From the NCBI GenBank assembly GCA_030656145.1, contig JAUSOF010000033.1, positions 1-64,000 of the forward strand: a DNA stretch of 64,000 nucleotides, written 5' to 3'. The stretch comes from Pseudomonas sp. GTDB taxonomy: Bacteria > Pseudomonadota > Gammaproteobacteria > Pseudomonadales > Pseudomonadaceae. Below are positions 41,945 to 51,983 of the stretch, one piece after another (position 1 is the first letter of the stretch; every line of letters starts with the position of its first letter). Under the pieces are notes generated by a model, which searched no databases, was not told where the DNA came from, and saw only the letters and a program-made list of their open reading frames with translations. The translations under genes and the position numbers were made by a program.

Positions 41945-43561
41945 CTAGCCCGGGAATGGCGGTTCTCTGGCGTCTTCCTTCTCTGGCAGCTCGGTCATGG
42001 TGGCCTCGGTCAATAGCAGCACACTGGCCACGGACACCGCATTTTCCAGGGCTACCCGCACCACTTTGGTCGGATCGATGATGCCGGCCTGGTACATGTC
42101 GACGTAGCTGTTGGTCGACGCATCAAAGCCGACGTTGGTCTTTTCCGCGAGCATGCGCGCCACCACCACGCCGGCATCCACCGCCGAGTTTTCGGCGATG
42201 ATCCGCGCCGGCGCTTCCAGCGCGCGGCGTAATATCTGCAGACCGGTGCGCTCGTCGCCCTCGGTTTTCGCTTCCTCGTCGACAAGCAGCGGTACCGCAC
42301 GCAATAACGCCAGGCCGCCACCGGGGACTATACCCTCGGCAATTGCCGCCTTGGTCGCCGAGATGGCGTCGTCGAGTGCGTCCTTGCGGGTTTTCATTTC
42401 GGCCTCGGTGGGCGCGCCCACGCGGATCACTGCCACCCCGCCGGAGAGCTTGGCCAGGCGTTCCTGGAGTTTTTCCTTGTCGTAATCGCTGCTGGCCATC
42501 TCGATCTGCTTGCGGATTTGTTGCACGCGCCGCTCGATTGCCTGGCGTTCGCCGCCACCACCGATCAGGGTGGTGCTCTCCTTGTCGACTACCACCCGCC
42601 GGGCGCGGCCGAGCTGGCTCAGTTCGACCTGTTCGAGGCGAATGCCCAGCTCGCTGGAGATCACCAGACCGCCGGTTAGCACCGCGATGTCCTGGAGCAT
42701 TTCCTTGCGCCGCTCACCGAACCCCGGGGCCTTGACCGCTACCGCGCGGAGGATGCCGCGAATCTGGTTAACGATCAGGGTCGCCAACGCTTCGCCTTCG
42801 ATATCCTCGGCGATGAAGGCCAACGGCCTGCCACTCTTGGCGATTTGCTCAAGTAGCGGGATCAGGTCTTTGAGCAAGCCGATCTTCTGGTCGCATAGCA
42901 GCAGGTAGGGATCGTCGAGCTCCACCAGCATCTTGTCGGTGTCAGTGATGAAGTACGGCGAGACATAACCACGGTCAAAGCGCATGCCCTCGACCACCTC
43001 GACTACGGTTTCGGTGGTCTTTGATTCCTCGACGCTGATCACCCCTTCGCTGCCGACCTTCTCCAGCGCATCGGCAACCAGTTCGCCAATGGCACCGTCG
43101 TTATGCGCAGAGATAGTCGCCACCTGGGCTTTTTCCTTGCGCGTGTGTACCGGCTTTGACTGCGCACGCAGCGAGCCGATCACCACCTGCAGGCCGCGAT
43201 CCAGGCCGCGCTTGATATCGATGGCGCTAGCGCCTGCCACCACATTGCGCACCCCGTCGGCGAAAATCGCATGGGCCAGCACCGTCGAGGTACTGGTGCC
43301 GTCACCCACCGCCTCGCCAGTGCGCTCGGCGGCCTGGCGCAGCATCTGCACCCCGAGATTTTCTTCGGGGTCTTCCAGGCTCACCTGCTTGGCTATGGTT
43401 ACGCCATCGTTACAGACCTGCGGCGTGCCCCATTTTTTTTGAATCAGCACCGATTTCGATTTCGGCCCGAGGGTTACCCGAATCGCATCCGCCAATTGAG
43501 TCGCGCCACGCAGCACCTTCTCTCGGGCACTGCCGCGGAACAGGATTTTGGTGTGGGCCAT
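41945..43561 (-). CDS. GroEL/Cpn60-family chaperonin paralog
   Basis: [49 protein letters not shown]; no GGM-type C-terminal tail, no adjacent groES. Confidence 0.93.
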   Translation of the reverse strand: MAHTKILFRGSAREKVLRGATQLADAIRVTLGPKSKSVLIQKKWGTPQVCNDGVTIAKQVSLEDPEENLGVQMLRQAAERTGEAVGDGTSTSTVLAHAIFADGVRNVVAGASAIDIKRGLDRGLQVVIGSLRAQSKPVHTRKEKAQVATISAHNDGAIGELVADALEKVGSEGVISVEESKTTETVVEVVEGMRFDRGYVSPYFITDTDKMLVELDDPYLLLCDQKIGLLKDLIPLLEQIAKSGRPLAFIAEDIEGEALATLIVNQIRGILRAVAVKAPGFGERRKEMLQDIAVLTGGLVISSELGIRLEQVELSQLGRARRVVVDKESTTLIGGGGERQAIERRVQQIRKQIEMASSDYDKEKLQERLAKLSGGVAVIRVGAPTEAEMKTRKDALDDAISATKAAIAEGIVPGGGLALLRAVPLLVDEEAKTEGDERTGLQILRRALEAPARIIAENSAVDAGVVVARMLAEKTNVGFDASTNSYVDMYQAGIIDPTKVVRVALENAVSVASVLLLTEATMTELPEKEDAREPPFPG

Positions 43562-43603
43562 ACAGGTACCCTCAAGTTTCAGCTATAGCGGCCATTGCCG
43601 GGT

Positions 43604-44776
43604 TCAGCGCAGCGAACGATACCCATCAGCCACCCCGCCCTTGGACAGGACGATCTGCCACAGCTGGAGATTACGCGCACGAAATGCCCCGGCGCAGGTC
43701 AGCAGGTAGTAGCGCCACATGCGATAGAAGCGCTGATCAAAGTGTGGTGCCAGTTCGGCCCAGTGCTGCTCGAAATTGGCATACCAGGCCATCAGGGTAA
43801 GGTCATAATCGGCGCCAAAATTATGCCAGTCCTCCATCACCCAGTCGGGTTCGATGGCTTTGCCGATCTGCGCGATCGACGGCAAACCGCCATTGGGAAA
43901 GATATGCCGGTCGATCCAGGCATCGCTGTGCAAGCCGCTTAGGTTGGCCCCGATGCTGTGTAGCAGGAACAGGCCCTTGTCGCGCAAACAGCGTTGCACA
44001 ACCTGCATATAGGTGCGGTAGTTCTTCCAGCCCACGTGCTCGAACATGCCAAGCGAGACGATGTGGTCGAAGGTCTCATGCAGGTCACGGTAATCCTGCA
44101 GGCGGATGTCCACAGGCAAGCCGTTGCAGCGCTGCCGGGCAAGCTCGGCTTGCTCACGAGAAATGGTGATGCCGACCACCTCGGCAGCATAATTGCGCGC
44201 TGCAAACTCGGCGAAACTGCCCCAGCCACAGCCGATATCCAGTACCCGGTCACCCGGCTGCAAACCGATCTTGCGGCAGACCAGGTCGAGTTTGTTGGTC
44301 TGCGCCTGTTCGAGGTCGGCAGCATTGCGCCAATAGCCGCAGGTGTAGGTCATGCGTGAATCGAGCATGCACTGATAAAGCTGATTACCAAGGTCATAGT
44401 GGCGTTCGCCAACCATATAGGCACGTGCCTTCGACTGCAGGTTGGCCAGCAGAACGCGCAACAGTTGCCAGGCCTCGTGCCAACTGAAGCGAATCTGTGT
44501 TTCGAGATTGGCGCGTAACGCCCGGTGGATGAACTCGTCGAGCTGTTCGCACTCCCACCAGCCATCCATATAGGCTTCCCCGAGCCCCAGATTGCCTTGG
44601 GACAAAATGCGCGGATAGGCGCGCGGGTCAAGCACATGCATATCCCACGGATTGCTGCCGTTGAGGCCAATTCCAGCGCGCTCCAGCAAGCGCTCTATCT
44701 TGTCCCTGGCCTGATGGCTTTCACGCCCCGATAACGCGATTTCGTTCGTCTGCAGCGGCAGCTTGCTCTGATCCAT
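43604..44776 (-). CDS. cfa: Cyclopropane-fatty-acyl-phospholipid synthase
   Basis: DRVLDIGCGWGSFAEFAA, ITISREQAELARQR, MFEHVGWKNYRTYMQ, HIFPNGGLPS. Confidence 0.93.
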   Translation of the reverse strand: MDQSKLPLQTNEIALSGRESHQARDKIERLLERAGIGLNGSNPWDMHVLDPRAYPRILSQGNLGLGEAYMDGWWECEQLDEFIHRALRANLETQIRFSWHEAWQLLRVLLANLQSKARAYMVGERHYDLGNQLYQCMLDSRMTYTCGYWRNAADLEQAQTNKLDLVCRKIGLQPGDRVLDIGCGWGSFAEFAARNYAAEVVGITISREQAELARQRCNGLPVDIRLQDYRDLHETFDHIVSLGMFEHVGWKNYRTYMQVVQRCLRDKGLFLLHSIGANLSGLHSDAWIDRHIFPNGGLPSIAQIGKAIEPDWVMEDWHNFGADYDLTLMAWYANFEQHWAELAPHFDQRFYRMWRYYLLTCAGAFRARNLQLWQIVLSKGGVADGYRSLR

Positions 44777-45026
44777 AACTCATCCTCACGACAGTCTCCC
44801 CGCAACGCCTCCTCGTAATGCTGAAACCCCTTGTTGCGACAACAGTGCTCAGAACCACGTCGATGACGTGATCCTCCCAAGCGCGACTGCAACCATTGGT
44901 CTGATTTCAGAAGGTGGCCCTTCACTCTGCCTAATGAAGATAGTCAAATATCCGTCTAAAATCCTGCATAACTAAATTAGAAAGCTAGAGTCATTGATGT
45001 AGAACAGTTTTTTAAAAAATAGAAGG

Positions 45027-45791
45027 ATGAAGGGTATGTCAACCAATGGTCATCACAGCATCTTTGCTCCCGCATTCAAGATTCAGATGAATTGTCATGA
45101 CTGCGTCCTCAGTCGGCTCTGCCTGCCAGGCTGTTTACAGCAGAATGAGGTCGAACAGCTGGAGAAAATCGTTAAACGCAATCGGCCTCTGCACAAAAAC
45201 GAGCATCTATTTCGTGCCGGCGACGCCATGCAACAGGTCTATGCGTTGCGCTCGGGGGCATTGAAAACCTACCTGCTGGATCAGGATGGCAACGAGCAGA
45301 TCACCGGCTTTATCCTGCCAGGGGAGCTGGTCGGCCTGGATGCCTTTGGCAACCACTGCTTCCCCAGCTATGCCGTGGCCCTGGAAACATCACTGGTATG
45401 CACCATCCCGCTTGCCGATCTGGAAGAGTTGGCGGGCTACATCCCCAGCCTTCGAAAGCAGCTGCTGACCACCCTGAGCCGTGAGCTGCATGAAGAGCAG
45501 CAGCACTACAGCCACAATCGGGAGAGTGCCGAGCAGCGCCTGGCCATATTCCTGCTCAACCTCTCGCAGCGCTATAGCCGGCGCAACCTGTCGGCAACGA
45601 GCTTCATCCTGTCGATGAGTCGTGGCGAAATCGGCAACTATCTGGGCTTGACCACCGAGACGATCAGCCGCCTGTTCAGTCGTTTTCGCCAGTTGGGCCT
45701 GCTGGAAATCAAGGGCCGTGAATTACACCTGATGCAACCCAGTGCGTTGACCCGACTGGGCAAAAACGCGGCGCAACAACCAGCCATCTGA
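45027..45791 (+). CDS. FNR/ANR-type oxygen-sensing transcriptional regulator (paralog)
   Basis: N-terminal Cys cluster CHDCVLSRLCLPGC plus SLVCTIP Cys; effector helix region MSRGEIGNYLGLTTETISRLFSRF. Confidence 0.9.
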   Translation: MKGMSTNGHHSIFAPAFKIQMNCHDCVLSRLCLPGCLQQNEVEQLEKIVKRNRPLHKNEHLFRAGDAMQQVYALRSGALKTYLLDQDGNEQITGFILPGELVGLDAFGNHCFPSYAVALETSLVCTIPLADLEELAGYIPSLRKQLLTTLSRELHEEQQHYSHNRESAEQRLAIFLLNLSQRYSRRNLSATSFILSMSRGEIGNYLGLTTETISRLFSRFRQLGLLEIKGRELHLMQPSALTRLGKNAAQQPAI

Positions 45792-45815
45792 GCGGGTGCA
45801 CGCAATGCCTGTGCA

Positions 45816-46481
45816 TCAAGCGCCGTTATGGCGCAGGTGTCGACAGAACCAGTCACCTGCCAGCAGGGCTACTTGTTCCAGCGTACCCGTCTCCTCGAAC
45901 AGGTGTGTAGCCCTTGGCACCACTGCCAATTGTTGTTCACAACGCAGTTTCTGAGCGGCCTCACGATTCAGGCGCACTACTTGCGGGTCTGCGCCACCCA
46001 CAATTTGCAAGGTTGCTGCCCTCACCCCGGCTAGCGCCTCACCGGCCAAGTCGCTGCGCCCGCCACGGCTGACCACGGCCTGCACTGCCTGGGGTCGTTG
46101 CGCAGCTGTAATCAGTGCCGCCGCTGCGCCGGTGCTGGCACCAAACAGGCCGATGCGCAGGGCGGCGAAGTCGGCGTTACCCGTAAGCCAGTCGACTACC
46201 CCAACCAAGCGCTGACTCAGGCGCGGGATATCGAAGCGATACTCGGCGCTGAGTCGATCCACGCGCTCTTCTTGTGCTGTCAGCAAGTCGAACAGCAGGG
46301 TCGCCAAGCCCAAATCATTGAAATAATGTGCGACCTGCAGGTTACGCGGACTGAGCCGACTGCTGCCGCTGCCATGGGCAAACACCACCAGGCCGATGGC
46401 GTCAGCGGGCAGCAGTAAATCGGCGGTCAATTCGGCATCGGCCACGGGCAGTTTCAAGATTCGCGACACTATGGCTTGCAT
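45816..46481 (-). CDS. Alpha/beta hydrolase (dienelactone hydrolase-like)
   Basis: VVFAHGSGSSRLSPRN, IGLFGASTGAAAAL nucleophile elbow, VPRATHLFEE. Confidence 0.85.
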   Translation of the reverse strand: MQAIVSRILKLPVADAELTADLLLPADAIGLVVFAHGSGSSRLSPRNLQVAHYFNDLGLATLLFDLLTAQEERVDRLSAEYRFDIPRLSQRLVGVVDWLTGNADFAALRIGLFGASTGAAAALITAAQRPQAVQAVVSRGGRSDLAGEALAGVRAATLQIVGGADPQVVRLNREAAQKLRCEQQLAVVPRATHLFEETGTLEQVALLAGDWFCRHLRHNGA

Positions 46482-46507
46482 GGCGTTAGCCTCTTGCGCG
46501 GCTGCAA

Positions 46508-47194
46508 TTAGTCATCTGTGTTGTTCTGCTCGTGCTGCCAGGCCTGGTGCAGAAGGGTCTGTACCTGCTGATCCGAGGTCTGGGAAAAATCCACGTACCA
46601 ACGGCCGATGGCGTTGAAGATCTCGGGCATGAACGGGCAGATGACTTCATCCACCTGCCGGCGCAGCAGCGCCACGCTATCGGGCGGTGCCACCGGTACG
46701 GCGACCACGATGCGCGCGGGGGACTGCTGGCGTACCGCACTGATCGCAGCGTGCATGGTGGCGCCGGTGGCCAGGCCATCGTCGACCAGAATCACCTGCT
46801 GCCCGTCCAGCAGTGGAGGCGCTCGCTCGCCACGGTAGGCGCGGTCACGGCGCTGCAACTCGAGACTTTCCTGCGCAGTCACCGCGTCGACGGTGGCGTC
46901 ATCGATATGCAGTGCCGCCAGCACATCGCGATTGAGCACCCGCACGCCACCACTGGCGATGGCACCCATGGCCAACTCGGCATGGCCTGGCACGCCAAGC
47001 TTGCGCACCAGCATCAGGTCGAGACGCACCTGCAGTGCGCTGGCGATTTCATAGGCAACCGGCACGCCGCCACGCGGTAAGGCCAGCACGATCACATCAG
47101 GACGTTGACGATAGGCGACCAACAAGTGCGCCAGCGCCTGGCCGGCGCTGCTTCTGTCACGGATGGGGATGTCCAGTATTTCGTCGCGAGTCAT
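46508..47194 (-). CDS. Phosphoribosyltransferase family protein
   Basis: VIVLALPRGGVPVAYEIA, LVRKLGVPGHAELAMGAIASGG, VILVDDGLATGATMHAAI. Confidence 0.88.
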   Translation of the reverse strand: MTRDEILDIPIRDRSSAGQALAHLLVAYRQRPDVIVLALPRGGVPVAYEIASALQVRLDLMLVRKLGVPGHAELAMGAIASGGVRVLNRDVLAALHIDDATVDAVTAQESLELQRRDRAYRGERAPPLLDGQQVILVDDGLATGATMHAAISAVRQQSPARIVVAVPVAPPDSVALLRRQVDEVICPFMPEIFNAIGRWYVDFSQTSDQQVQTLLHQAWQHEQNNTDD

Positions 47195-47372
47195 TGTCAT
47201 GCTCCAGCTTGCGCGCCTGGATCAACCATGCGCCGGAGTTTCTGCAGTGTCTTTGATCTCGATGGGTAGTTCGCACGATAACTGCCCGCCCTCCTTCACT
47301 GGCGAGTGCTCCCCTGTGCATTGCCTCGACTGCAATGATGCAAACCTCAGGTGCACACGAACCCTGTGCAAC

Positions 47373-47591
47373 TCATGTGTCGAGCTGACTCTCGATCAGC
47401 TCGCTGAGCGCCTGGTTGATCAATGCCGAGTTCTGCGTCATTAACAGCAGTTGCCCCCGCACGCCCTGGGCCACCTCCGTTGAGCCACGCTGCTCGATCC
47501 ACTTGGCCAGCTGCCAGACGGCTTCTCCCAGAGCGACCTGGTTTTGATGCAGGCGAGCCAGAGTCGAGGCTGTAAGTTGTTTGTGGTGCAT
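47373..47591 (-). CDS. Small hypothetical protein (72 aa)
   Basis: ORF in a gap of the annotated genes: MHHKQLTASTLARLHQNQVALGEAVWQLAKWIEQRG...; no recognised motif. Confidence 0.4.
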   Translation of the reverse strand: MHHKQLTASTLARLHQNQVALGEAVWQLAKWIEQRGSTEVAQGVRGQLLLMTQNSALINQALSELIESQLDT

Positions 47592-47796
47592 TTGCGGCTC
47601 CTGCTTCGGTGGCAGCCCCTATCGATTGGCGGTCCAGCATCGACAGCTCGCAGGCTGGGCCTGCAGCGAGGGGGCGCATGGTTGACAGGTTGCCAGGTTC
47701 TAGCAACTGCAGGCCAGTCGCCATACCTCTTGATTGGTACTCCATACAACGTTGATCTGGCTCACTACCTTTTCTGCATAAGGCCGAATCTTGACG

Positions 47797-47815
47797 CTAA
47801 TCATTATCATTAATG
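47797..47815. promoter_or_regulatory. Candidate Fur box (CTAATCATTATCATTAATG)
   Basis: Resembles the GATAATGATAATCATTATC Fur consensus; about 55 bp upstream of a P19-like iron protein gene. Confidence 0.6.
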
Positions 47816-47868
47816 TGTGAGTGCCTAAGCTAGGCCGCAACCAAGCCAACGCTCAGAGGAAAACGTCA

Positions 47869-48402
47869 ATGCGCGCCCAACTGCCCTTCTCACTTGCCCT
47901 ACTACTGGTAGCGACACTCGCCCAGGCCAAGGAATACACCATCGGCGAGCCCCAGCAATGCGCCGGTATGGCCATAGGAGCCGTGTACCTGCAGCCGATC
48001 GAAATGGATCCACCGGGCATGATGCGCCCCAGCGCCGACTCCGACGTACACCTGGAAGCCGATATCAGTGCCCTGCAGAACAATCCCCACGGCTTTCAGG
48101 AAGGCAGCTTCGTGCCCTACCTGAATGTCTCCTTTGTGCTGCGCAAGGTCGGTAGCGACGAAGAACTCAGGGGCGACTTTCACCCCATGGTCGCCAACGA
48201 CGGCCCGCACTACGGCGACAACCTCAAGCTGTTCGGCCCTGGCAAGTACCGCCTGACCTACAGCATCCTGCCGCCGGGTGGCGCGCACGCTATGTTTGGC
48301 CGGCATACCGACAAGGAAACCGGCGTGGCGCCCTGGTTCGAACGCTGCGACCTGCACTACGCGTTCACTTACGCCGGTATCGGTAAAAAAGGCGGTTATT
48401 GA
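47869..48402 (+). CDS. Periplasmic iron transport protein, P19/Tp34/FetP-like
   Basis: Signal peptide then KEYTIGEPQQCAGMAIGAVYLQPIEMDPPGMMRPSADSDVHLEADI...GPHYGDNLKLFGPGKYRLTY...HAMFGRHTDKETGVAPWF. Confidence 0.88.
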   Translation: MRAQLPFSLALLLVATLAQAKEYTIGEPQQCAGMAIGAVYLQPIEMDPPGMMRPSADSDVHLEADISALQNNPHGFQEGSFVPYLNVSFVLRKVGSDEELRGDFHPMVANDGPHYGDNLKLFGPGKYRLTYSILPPGGAHAMFGRHTDKETGVAPWFERCDLHYAFTYAGIGKKGGY

Positions 48403-48423
48403 GTCGAGCGCGTCTGGGAGATC

Positions 48424-49797
48424 GTGATGTCTGTGAACACTGTGATTGGGGGCTTTGGCGACGCCTTGCGCCGACATGGCCGGCTGATCCGTGGCCTGCA
48501 GTGGGCGGTGGTAGTCGCCTATGGTCTGCTACTGGTCGCCCCAGCGCTGCTGCCCCTGCCGGACAGCCAGGCACGCATTTTCGACAACCTGACCCTGCTT
48601 GCCCAGTTCATCTTCTGGGGTCTCTGGTGGCCCTTCGTGCTGCTCTCGGTTGTGCTCTTCGGTCGGCTCTGGTGCGGCGTGCTCTGCCCCGAAGGGGCGC
48701 TCAGCGAGTGGATAAGCTGGCGCGGCCTGGGTCGTGGCACGCCGCGCTGGATCCGCTGGGGCGGTTGGCCGACCCTGGCGTTTATCCTGACCACTGTCTA
48801 TGGCCAGTTGATCAGCGTCTACGACTATGCCCAGGCGGCCTTGCTGATTCTTGGCGGCTCCACCGTGGCGGCGATGCTGGTGGGTTTCCTCTATGGCCGT
48901 GGCAAGCGCGTCTGGTGCCGTTACCTGTGCCCGGTCAGTGGTGTGTTCGCCCTCCTCGCCCGCTTGGCGCCGCTGCACTACAAGGTCGACGAACAGCGCT
49001 GGCTGGACAATCCGCCACCCCGCCAACCGCCGCCCAACTGCGCGCCACTGCTGGATATTCGCCGCATGCAAGGCGGCGCCGATTGCCATGCCTGCGGACG
49101 CTGCAGCGGACAACGCGATGCAGTGCGCCTGAGTGTGCGCTCGGTAAACGACGACGTGCTGATAGTCGGCGTCCGCCATGCCGGCCATTGGGACAGCCGC
49201 CTGCTGTTGTTTGGCGTGATTGGCCTGGCCATGGGCGCTTTCCAATGGACGGTCAGCCCCTGGTTTATCGCGCTCAAGCAGGCAACGGCCAGCTGGTTGG
49301 TCGAACGCGACATCTACTGGCCGCTACAGGCCGATGCACCCTGGTGGCTGCTGACCCATTACCCGCAGGCCAACGACCTGTTCAACTGGCTCGACGGCCT
49401 GATGATCCTCACTTACCTCAGCGCCAGCGCGTTGCTGCTCGGTGGCGGCCTGTGGTTGTTGTTGCGGGCGGCAGCCTACGTGGCGGGGCGAAACGGGAAT
49501 GTCTTCGAGCACCTGGCGCTGAGCTTGATTCCGCTGGGCGCATGCGGGTTGTTTCTCGGTCTTAGCGCCACCACCGTCAAGCTGCTGCGTTATGAGGGGC
49601 TGGCGCTGGCCTGGGTGCAACCGACCCGCGCCGCCCTGCTCGCCGGCGCGATTGCCTGGAGCCTGTGGCTCGGCTGGCAGGTACTCAGCCGGCATGCTGC
49701 CCGTGGGCTGAACCGGCTTGCGGCATTTACCTGCCTGCTGCTGGCCTCGGCATGGGTCGGCTATGGCTGGTGGTTGCAGTTCTGGGGCTGGAGTTAG
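48424..49797 (+). CDS. Membrane 4Fe-4S protein (NapH/NosR/CcoG-like)
   Basis: Multiple TM segments with CGVLCPEG and CRYLCPVSG, followed by CHACGRC. Confidence 0.82.
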   Translation: MMSVNTVIGGFGDALRRHGRLIRGLQWAVVVAYGLLLVAPALLPLPDSQARIFDNLTLLAQFIFWGLWWPFVLLSVVLFGRLWCGVLCPEGALSEWISWRGLGRGTPRWIRWGGWPTLAFILTTVYGQLISVYDYAQAALLILGGSTVAAMLVGFLYGRGKRVWCRYLCPVSGVFALLARLAPLHYKVDEQRWLDNPPPRQPPPNCAPLLDIRRMQGGADCHACGRCSGQRDAVRLSVRSVNDDVLIVGVRHAGHWDSRLLLFGVIGLAMGAFQWTVSPWFIALKQATASWLVERDIYWPLQADAPWWLLTHYPQANDLFNWLDGLMILTYLSASALLLGGGLWLLLRAAAYVAGRNGNVFEHLALSLIPLGACGLFLGLSATTVKLLRYEGLALAWVQPTRAALLAGAIAWSLWLGWQVLSRHAARGLNRLAAFTCLLLASAWVGYGWWLQFWGWS

Positions 49798-49946
49798 GCG
49801 TTGTCGAGAGGCCCTGAACTCATACTCCTCGCTCGCGCCCTGTTCGACCCGTTGCGACCGGACTTGTTTGAAGTCAAGGAAGCCCCGGCTATCGACCCTC
49901 TAGCATGCAAGCCCGAGCAATCTCGAGCTGGGTTGAGGGTGAGACC

Positions 49947-50624
49947 ATGCTGACCGAACCATCACTCGTCGCACAGTTGCGCCGCCATCATTTATTCAAC
50001 CGGCTGCCGGATACGGCGCTGCAGGAAGTGTGCGCCGCGGCCAATCTCAAGCGATTGCCGGCGGGCGCCTCGCTATTCCACCAGGGCGACAAGGCCGATC
50101 GCTTCTATTTCATCTTCAGCGGCCAGGTGAAACTGCATCGGGTGGTCTGCGACGGTCAGGAAAAACTGGTGGAAATCATCCGCGCCGGTGAATCCTTTGC
50201 CGAGGCGCTGCTGTTCACTGGCGTGCCGCAATACCCGGTCAGCGCCACTGCACTGAAGACTTGCCAGATCGCCAGCCTGCACGGCGCACAGTACCGGCGG
50301 CTGCTGGAAGAGCATCCGAGCATCTGCCTGGATATTCTCGCCACCCTGAGTATCCGCCTGCACCAGCGACTGAACGAAATCGACACCCTGACCCTGGCCA
50401 ATGCGAGCCACCGGGTCAGGCGCTTTCTGGCCCAGGCCCAGGAAGAAGGTAACGGGGTGATCATGCTCGATGTACCGAAGCGCCTGATTGCCTCCAAGCT
50501 TGGCATCCAGCCGGAAACCTTCTCGCGCATCCTCCATCGCCTGATCGACTCCGGCGTGATCGCCGTTCAGCGGCGACGTATCGAGGTCATCGATCTGCAA
50601 GGGCTGAGCAACTACGACGACTAG
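49947..50624 (+). CDS. Crp/Fnr family regulator, DNR-like
   Basis: cNMP-fold plus HTH with LGIQPETFSRILHRL; no N-terminal Cys cluster. Confidence 0.88.
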   Translation: MLTEPSLVAQLRRHHLFNRLPDTALQEVCAAANLKRLPAGASLFHQGDKADRFYFIFSGQVKLHRVVCDGQEKLVEIIRAGESFAEALLFTGVPQYPVSATALKTCQIASLHGAQYRRLLEEHPSICLDILATLSIRLHQRLNEIDTLTLANASHRVRRFLAQAQEEGNGVIMLDVPKRLIASKLGIQPETFSRILHRLIDSGVIAVQRRRIEVIDLQGLSNYDD

Positions 50625-50634
50625 CCGTGCAGAA

Positions 50635-50648
50635 TTGACTCTGGTCAA
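50635..50648. promoter_or_regulatory. Weak ANR/DNR box (TTGACTCTGGTCAA)
   Basis: Symmetric palindrome, two mismatches to consensus, about 67 bp upstream of the 50709 gene. Confidence 0.45.
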
Positions 50649-50708
50649 CGTCAACTGACGCACGCGGGGCAAACTAAACGGACTCTTGACGCTTGGAGTT
50701 CGCGTGCA

Positions 50709-51155
50709 ATGCCCAAGACAACTCTGCCCCTGGTTTACGCCTGCTCTGGCTGCTCCAACGTGGCACAGCTGGCCAATACTGTCGCCGTGCGCCTGGATCG
50801 TTCAGGCCTGGCGGAAATGTCCTGCATCGCCGGCGTCGGCGGTCATGTTAAGGCCCTGGTGAGCAAGGCCCGCTCTGGTCGACCGATCCTGGCCATCGAC
50901 GGCTGCCCCCTGCATTGCGCCAGTGCCTGTCTGGCCCAGCACGGCATCGGTGCCGACGTACATATCACCCTCAGCTGCCATGGCCTGCGCAAACGCTACC
51001 GGGAAGATTGCAGCGCGGCAGAAGCCGACACGCTATTCGAGGACATGACGCGGATCATTGCCAACCTTCTCGGCCACCCTGGTCGGGCGCAAGGCGCAGG
51101 TGCTGCGCACCAGGCAGTGTCGAAGCAAGCCGCTGGCACGCACGCGGTGGATTGA
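50709..51155 (+). CDS. DGC-domain putative zinc-binding protein
   Basis: YACSGCSNVAQLANTVAVRLDR...CIAGVGGHVKALV...AIDGCPLHCASACL. Confidence 0.85.
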   Translation: MPKTTLPLVYACSGCSNVAQLANTVAVRLDRSGLAEMSCIAGVGGHVKALVSKARSGRPILAIDGCPLHCASACLAQHGIGADVHITLSCHGLRKRYREDCSAAEADTLFEDMTRIIANLLGHPGRAQGAGAAHQAVSKQAAGTHAVD

Positions 51156-51358
51156 GCGGTTCGACACTGGCGTTATGGTTGTATCGACCCATAAGGTATT
51201 TATTACCCTGACTGGCTATAGTCATATTAACCACGTACAGCCATTAAACCCTTTATATTCAATAACTTGCAGATGGCACGCGGCTTGCTCAAGGATAAGT
51301 AGGGATAGCTATCCATAACCGCGACATGAGTTGCATGACCATCGTGCAGGGAGTCTCC

Positions 51359-51871
51359 ATGAAAAAAGTTTTGCAACCGCTAGCCTGGTACCTGGTACTG
51401 ACCTCGGTATTGGCCATGGCCAGTGGCGTCGCCCTGAGCTTCGCCACCGACATGGTGCTGGCCGCCAGCACCGAACACCATCACGGCGCCAGCGAGCCTC
51501 TGCAACTGCCGCCGCCAGGACAAAAATGGGCTACTGATGCACCTTTGCGCGAGGGCATGGCGCACATCCGTAAAGCGCTTGAGCAGGCGCTGCCGATAAC
51601 TCAGGCGCCCATCAGTGATGCCCAGGCCACCGAGCTGGCTCAGGCCATAGAAACCGAGGTTGCTTCGATGATCAGCCACTGCTCCCTGCCAGAAAAAGCC
51701 GATGCGACTCTGCACGGCCTGCTCGGCGAGCTGCTGCAAGGCAGCGCAGCCTTGCGTGCCAATGGCGAGCGTGAGCAGACCATGGTGCGTCTGGTGCTGG
51801 CACTCAACCGCTATCCGCACCTGTTCGACGATCCTGCCTGGCAGGCGCTGGCTATTCCCGCGCAGCATTGA
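51359..51871 (+). CDS. Hypothetical membrane-anchored protein of the nor/dnr region
   Basis: MKKVLQPLAWYLVLTSVLAMASGVALSFA N-terminal TM segment; coding between DGC gene and dnr. Confidence 0.7.
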   Translation: MKKVLQPLAWYLVLTSVLAMASGVALSFATDMVLAASTEHHHGASEPLQLPPPGQKWATDAPLREGMAHIRKALEQALPITQAPISDAQATELAQAIETEVASMISHCSLPEKADATLHGLLGELLQGSAALRANGEREQTMVRLVLALNRYPHLFDDPAWQALAIPAQH

Positions 51872-51983
51872 GTCGCCGCCACCCGCCAGCAGGGCTGCCT
51901 GTTGGAACGTCCGTCCCATTGACAGAACCAGACGCCAGGCCATTCAGGGCCGATCTTCACGCCACACAATAAGGATGTTCTTT

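Noticed and set aside
49864-49877. TTGTTTGAAGTCAA upstream of the DNR-like gene as an ANR/DNR box
   Set aside because: Two mismatches, asymmetric; kept only as a weak possibility
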